DNA from: Desulfosporosinus sp. HMP52
GTDB lineage: Bacteria; Bacillota; Desulfitobacteriia; Desulfitobacteriales; Desulfitobacteriaceae
Direction: 5' to 3'
Assembly: GCF_000765145.1 (NCBI RefSeq)
Contig: NZ_JMGA01000039.1
Location: forward strand, 82,701-146,700
Length of the DNA: 64,000 bases
The notes under the pieces are model-generated. The model did no database searches. It had not been told where the DNA came from and saw nothing but the letters and a program-made list of their open reading frames with translations. The translations under genes were made by a program, and so were the position numbers. Shown in pieces: positions 61,265 through 64,000 of the stretch. Position 1 is the stretch's first letter. The number at the start of each line of letters is the position of its first letter.

Positions 61265-61468
61265 CCTTTTAGACGAATAGTTTATTGAATTTACTTCAAC
61301 TGGGATTGAAAAATTTTTACTGATTTTTTAATACATAAAGCTTGAGTTTTTTTGTAGTGATAGGGAATAATTGTTGTGATTAGACAAAGGTGTTATTAGA
61401 GTTAAGAAACATAATATCAATGGAATATCTAGATTAGAGAATTTCAATTGGCTAATGGAGGTAATACA

Positions 61469-62119
61469 GTGCGCAGACAATTTGTAGTTATAGGATTAGG
61501 CAGATTTGGAACGAGTGTAGCCAAAACTTTAAGTGATTTAGGCCATGATGTCCTGGCAATGGATAAAAATGAGCATGCCGTTCATGCTCTAATGAATGAT
61601 GTGACCCAGGCAGTAAAAGCTGACGGAAGAGAAGAGGAAACACTTCGAGCTTTAGGGGTTAGGAACTTCGATGTGGCAATTGTTGCAATGGGAGATGACT
61701 TGGAAGCGAATATTTTAATTACCCTTATGTTAAAAGAAATGGGAATTCCAATGGTTGTAGCAAAAGCTCAATCAACTCAACACGGAAAAGTGTTAGAGAA
61801 AATTGGTGCAGATCAAATCATTTATCCAGAACAAGATATGGGGATACGCCTAGCAAATAATTTAATTCGCTCAAACGTGCTGGACTTTATAGAATTGTCT
61901 CAGGATTATAGTATCTTTGAGATTGCCGCGTCTACACGCTTTTTTAAGAAAAGTATTGGAGAATTAGACCTGAGAGCTGCGTACGGAATTAATGTTATGG
62001 CAGTCAAGAAAAAGGGGGGCGAAATTGTGGTTGCCCCCGGCCCTGCTTATATAATAGAAGAAAAGGATGTATTAGTCATTGTCAGTAGCAAAAAAGCACT
62101 TTCCAAATTGCCTGATTGA
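61469..62119 (+). CDS. ktrA: KtrA-like potassium channel regulatory protein (single RCK)
   Basis: 216 residues: one RCK_N Rossmann domain (FVVIGLGRFGTSVAKTLSDLGHDV) and one RCK_C domain. This is the KtrA/KtrC layout rather than the double TrkA. GTG 61469 follows GGAGG at eight bases. No KtrB membrane subunit is adjacent, so it may serve TrkH at 22 kb or a gene outside the window. Confidence 0.9.
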   Translation: MRRQFVVIGLGRFGTSVAKTLSDLGHDVLAMDKNEHAVHALMNDVTQAVKADGREEETLRALGVRNFDVAIVAMGDDLEANILITLMLKEMGIPMVVAKAQSTQHGKVLEKIGADQIIYPEQDMGIRLANNLIRSNVLDFIELSQDYSIFEIAASTRFFKKSIGELDLRAAYGINVMAVKKKGGEIVVAPGPAYIIEEKDVLVIVSSKKALSKLPD

Positions 62120-62134
62120 TTGGCTTTAATAGTG

Positions 62135-63553
62135 TTATATCAATATTGAAACAACCGTAAATAAGACAGTAGTGATAATAGCTGCAATTAATGATGGTTT
62201 TAATTTCGACCTGGCATATTCCATAACTGGTAGGTCAAGAATTGTACATAAAGTTATGGCATTGTCACTTAAAGGAGAGGCAAAGGCACCGAATGTACCA
62301 CTAGCGAAAACAGCTCCAATTACAAGGATGATACTGGAACCGGTTTCTTGAGCTAATGTTACTGCCAGGGGCATTAATAAACCCCAGGTTCCCCATGATG
62401 AACCGATGAAGTAAGCAATAGAACTTCCTAAGATAAAAACAATTGGTGCAATAAAGCTTTTAGGGATCCAACCTACTAAATTTGAAGCAATATAGGTTGA
62501 GAAGCCCAAATCTTCGGAAACAGCTGATAAGGCCCAAACTAATGCAAGCATTAAGATAACAGAAACCAGTTCGTTGCCGCCCTCAACGAAATGAGTTACG
62601 ATTTTAGCCACACTAATACCTTGTAAAAGGAAGAAAAGTAATGACAAAAGCAATGTTACAAAAAGAGCCTCAAGCATAACCCCTAGGGAATCAGCTTTTA
62701 AAAAGGTCTCAAAGAAGTTGTTGGTTTGAGATCGGCCGTCTCTCCAACTTAAAAAGAGAGTCATAAATAAGATCACACATAGGGGGAGAATGAGATTTAT
62801 TGGTTTGCTGGGGGTTTCTTTCTGATAGTTTTCAATACACTTTTTAAGTGCTTCCTCCTCGTGCTGCGCATCGGAGGTATCAACCAAGTCCTCCTGAGTT
62901 TCATTTCTCATTTCTTTAAAAAAGCTATAGTATAGTCCTATGCCAATTATGGAGAGTGAGAAGAAATTAAAAGGTATGCTTTTTATAAACACACTGTAGG
63001 GGGATTCGTTAATTCCCACTTGTTGCAGAGATGTTCCAATTAAAGATACCATATATCCAACAAATGCAGTTGCTATGGGAACAAGTGCAACTACCGGATT
63101 AGCAGTTACTTCAATCATAAAGCCTATTTTCTGCAAAGAGATTGGCAGCCTTCTTTTCAGTAACTTCATGATGGGAGCAACGGTCACAATTCTAAAATTG
63201 GGGTTATTAAAGGTTCCAATTGTTGAAAGCCAAATTAGCAGCATAGCTGAACGTTTAGTTTTAACCTTGCGGCCCACAAGGTCAACAAATCCCTTCATTC
63301 CTCCCATTATTTTAGTCAAGTTTATAAGGCCGGCAAAAACATAGAGAAATATAATAATTCTAATATTATTAGGTTTTACCAAATTGTTAATAAGATAAGA
63401 TATGAGTGTTTTGATGCCACCAAAGAGATCCGGCTGAATAAGATAGCTCCCTAAAATCAAACCTGCAAACAGGCCTGGTTGAACCTGTTTGGACATAACT
63501 GATATGGGGATAACCACTAAAAAAGGCAAAAGCGAGACCCATGAATTTTCCAT
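62135..63553 (-). CDS. Na+/H+ antiporter NhaC family
   Basis: 472 residues, about 12 membrane helices in the NhaC/ion-transporter arrangement, with FNNPNFRIVTVAPIMK and GSSWGTWGLLMPLA, FASGTFGAFASPLSDNAITL in the two halves. The last resembles the substrate-binding repeat of NhaC proteins. A charged central loop (about 220-245) separates the halves. Substrates may be Na+ or an organic acid such as malate with lactate (MleN subgroup). Confidence 0.87.
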   Translation of the reverse strand: MENSWVSLLPFLVVIPISVMSKQVQPGLFAGLILGSYLIQPDLFGGIKTLISYLINNLVKPNNIRIIIFLYVFAGLINLTKIMGGMKGFVDLVGRKVKTKRSAMLLIWLSTIGTFNNPNFRIVTVAPIMKLLKRRLPISLQKIGFMIEVTANPVVALVPIATAFVGYMVSLIGTSLQQVGINESPYSVFIKSIPFNFFSLSIIGIGLYYSFFKEMRNETQEDLVDTSDAQHEEEALKKCIENYQKETPSKPINLILPLCVILFMTLFLSWRDGRSQTNNFFETFLKADSLGVMLEALFVTLLLSLLFFLLQGISVAKIVTHFVEGGNELVSVILMLALVWALSAVSEDLGFSTYIASNLVGWIPKSFIAPIVFILGSSIAYFIGSSWGTWGLLMPLAVTLAQETGSSIILVIGAVFASGTFGAFASPLSDNAITLCTILDLPVMEYARSKLKPSLIAAIITTVLFTVVSILI

Positions 63554-63776
63554 AACAACCTACTTTCATGTTTAGTTTGAATACTAATCTCTTCTTAACT
63601 GAAAGAACTGGGCTTAGCATTACTTATATATTATCCCCAGATAGGTAATCATATATTAGATGAATCACAATGATAGATTTTCTCAACTTAAGCAAAGAAG
63701 GAATAAGTTATTATTTAGCGAAGTTACATAGTATGACATTTCTATCAGACTTTAATAAAGATAAGGGGATTTTATT

Positions 63777-63962
63777 TTGGAAAGACAGCAAAGCAATCCA
63801 AGCCGCATGGTTGTTATTGAAGACAAACGGAGTGGTGAACGGTTTTTGGTAGATTTATTAAGAGGGCAGACATATGATAAAGAACAATATACCAAGATTA
63901 CTTATGAAGTCCCTTTAAAAAAGGAATTTTGGGATTTACCACGCCTAACTAAATCTAAATAG
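63777..63962 (+). CDS. Hypothetical 61-residue protein
   Basis: TTG 63777 lies nine bases after AAGGGG. The product (MERQQSNPSRMVVIEDKRSGERF, quoted in part) is charged and beta-rich, without Cys or membrane segment. Composition is protein-like, and the alternative frame from 63670 has no ribosome-binding site. No family is recognised. Confidence 0.5.
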   Translation: MERQQSNPSRMVVIEDKRSGERFLVDLLRGQTYDKEQYTKITYEVPLKKEFWDLPRLTKSK

Positions 63963-64000
63963 AAATTTTAAGTCTGTAGGTTCGCTCACTGTACCAGAAA

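Noticed and set aside
63670..63852. A 60-codon plus-strand open frame overlapping the last gene
   Set aside because: No Shine-Dalgarno sequence, and the overlapping frame from TTG 63777 has one and a more protein-like composition.
1..64000. Mobile elements, phage genes, CRISPR arrays, tRNA or rRNA genes
   Set aside because: I looked for transposase or integrase motifs, direct-repeat arrays and tRNA-like cloverleaf sequences and found none I could support.

Overview
The window reads as chromosomal DNA of a low-GC, anaerobic, spore-forming Firmicute, most like the Desulfosporosinus/Desulfitobacterium group of Peptococcaceae (inference from gene content, not from a database search). Pointers are a LysM/GH18 spore-cortex enzyme (SleL/YaaH type), a CotD-like coat protein, NrfHA ammonifying nitrite reductase, futalosine-pathway menaquinone genes, a lactate-permease homologue, a minimal SufCB pair, many Mo/Fe-S and corrinoid-related proteins and two predicted selenoproteins. 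I saw no rRNA, tRNA, CRISPR array, insertion sequence or prophage.

Layout. 1-6.6 kb: partial nitrilase-family hydrolase, a selenocysteine glutaredoxin whose UGA breaks the open frame, aminotransferase plus 2-hydroxyacid dehydrogenase pair, phosphoesterase, B3/B4 protein, HtrA protease. 6.8-12.2 kb: molybdopterin oxidoreductase, SleL-like enzyme, nrfHA. 12.4-20.5 kb: Ca2+/H+ antiporter, acetyltransferase, universal stress protein, SufCB, HAD phosphatase, L,D-transpeptidase, aromatic-acid exporter family protein. 20.8-27.3 kb: TrkA-TrkH potassium uptake, an orphan NrfC/NrfD-type electron-transfer pair, RidA, TehA/SLAC1-type transporter. 27.4-31.5 kb: an unknown protein, a selenocysteine DsbA/FrnE-like oxidoreductase, a lone siroheme domain, MqnB-MqnD, CotD-like protein. 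31.6-39.5 kb: URO-D-like protein, phenylacetate-CoA ligase, lactate-type permease, acetyltransferases, NRDE protein, a RACo/RamA-like corrinoid activase. 39.5-45.7 kb: a soluble chemoreceptor with reversed domain order, small unknown genes including a 32-residue Arg/Trp-rich peptide, and an EmrAB-type efflux operon with its MarR regulator. 45.7-54 kb: a purine-linked region, with a class V aminotransferase and a three-subunit xanthine-dehydrogenase-family operon, each behind PurR-type boxes, a promoter, a guanine-class riboswitch and a terminator. Between them lies a transmembrane chemoreceptor behind a GEMM-I (cyclic dinucleotide) riboswitch. 54-64 kb: MazG-like protein, DegV, acyl-CoA dehydrogenase, MsrAB, ECF sigma/anti-sigma operon, KtrA-like protein, NhaC antiporter.

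The most noteworthy signals are: (1) two independent UGA-encoded UPxC thioredoxin-fold selenoproteins, each with a plausible bacterial SECIS hairpin; (2) paired PurBox plus guanine-riboswitch leaders on genes whose families suggest purine catabolism rather than synthesis or salvage; (3) a GEMM-I aptamer with A at the position that normally carries the ligand-contacting G20, which could mean 3',3'-cGAMP or relaxed specificity. Start codons were adjusted from the longest open frame wherever a Shine-Dalgarno sequence clearly favoured an internal start.
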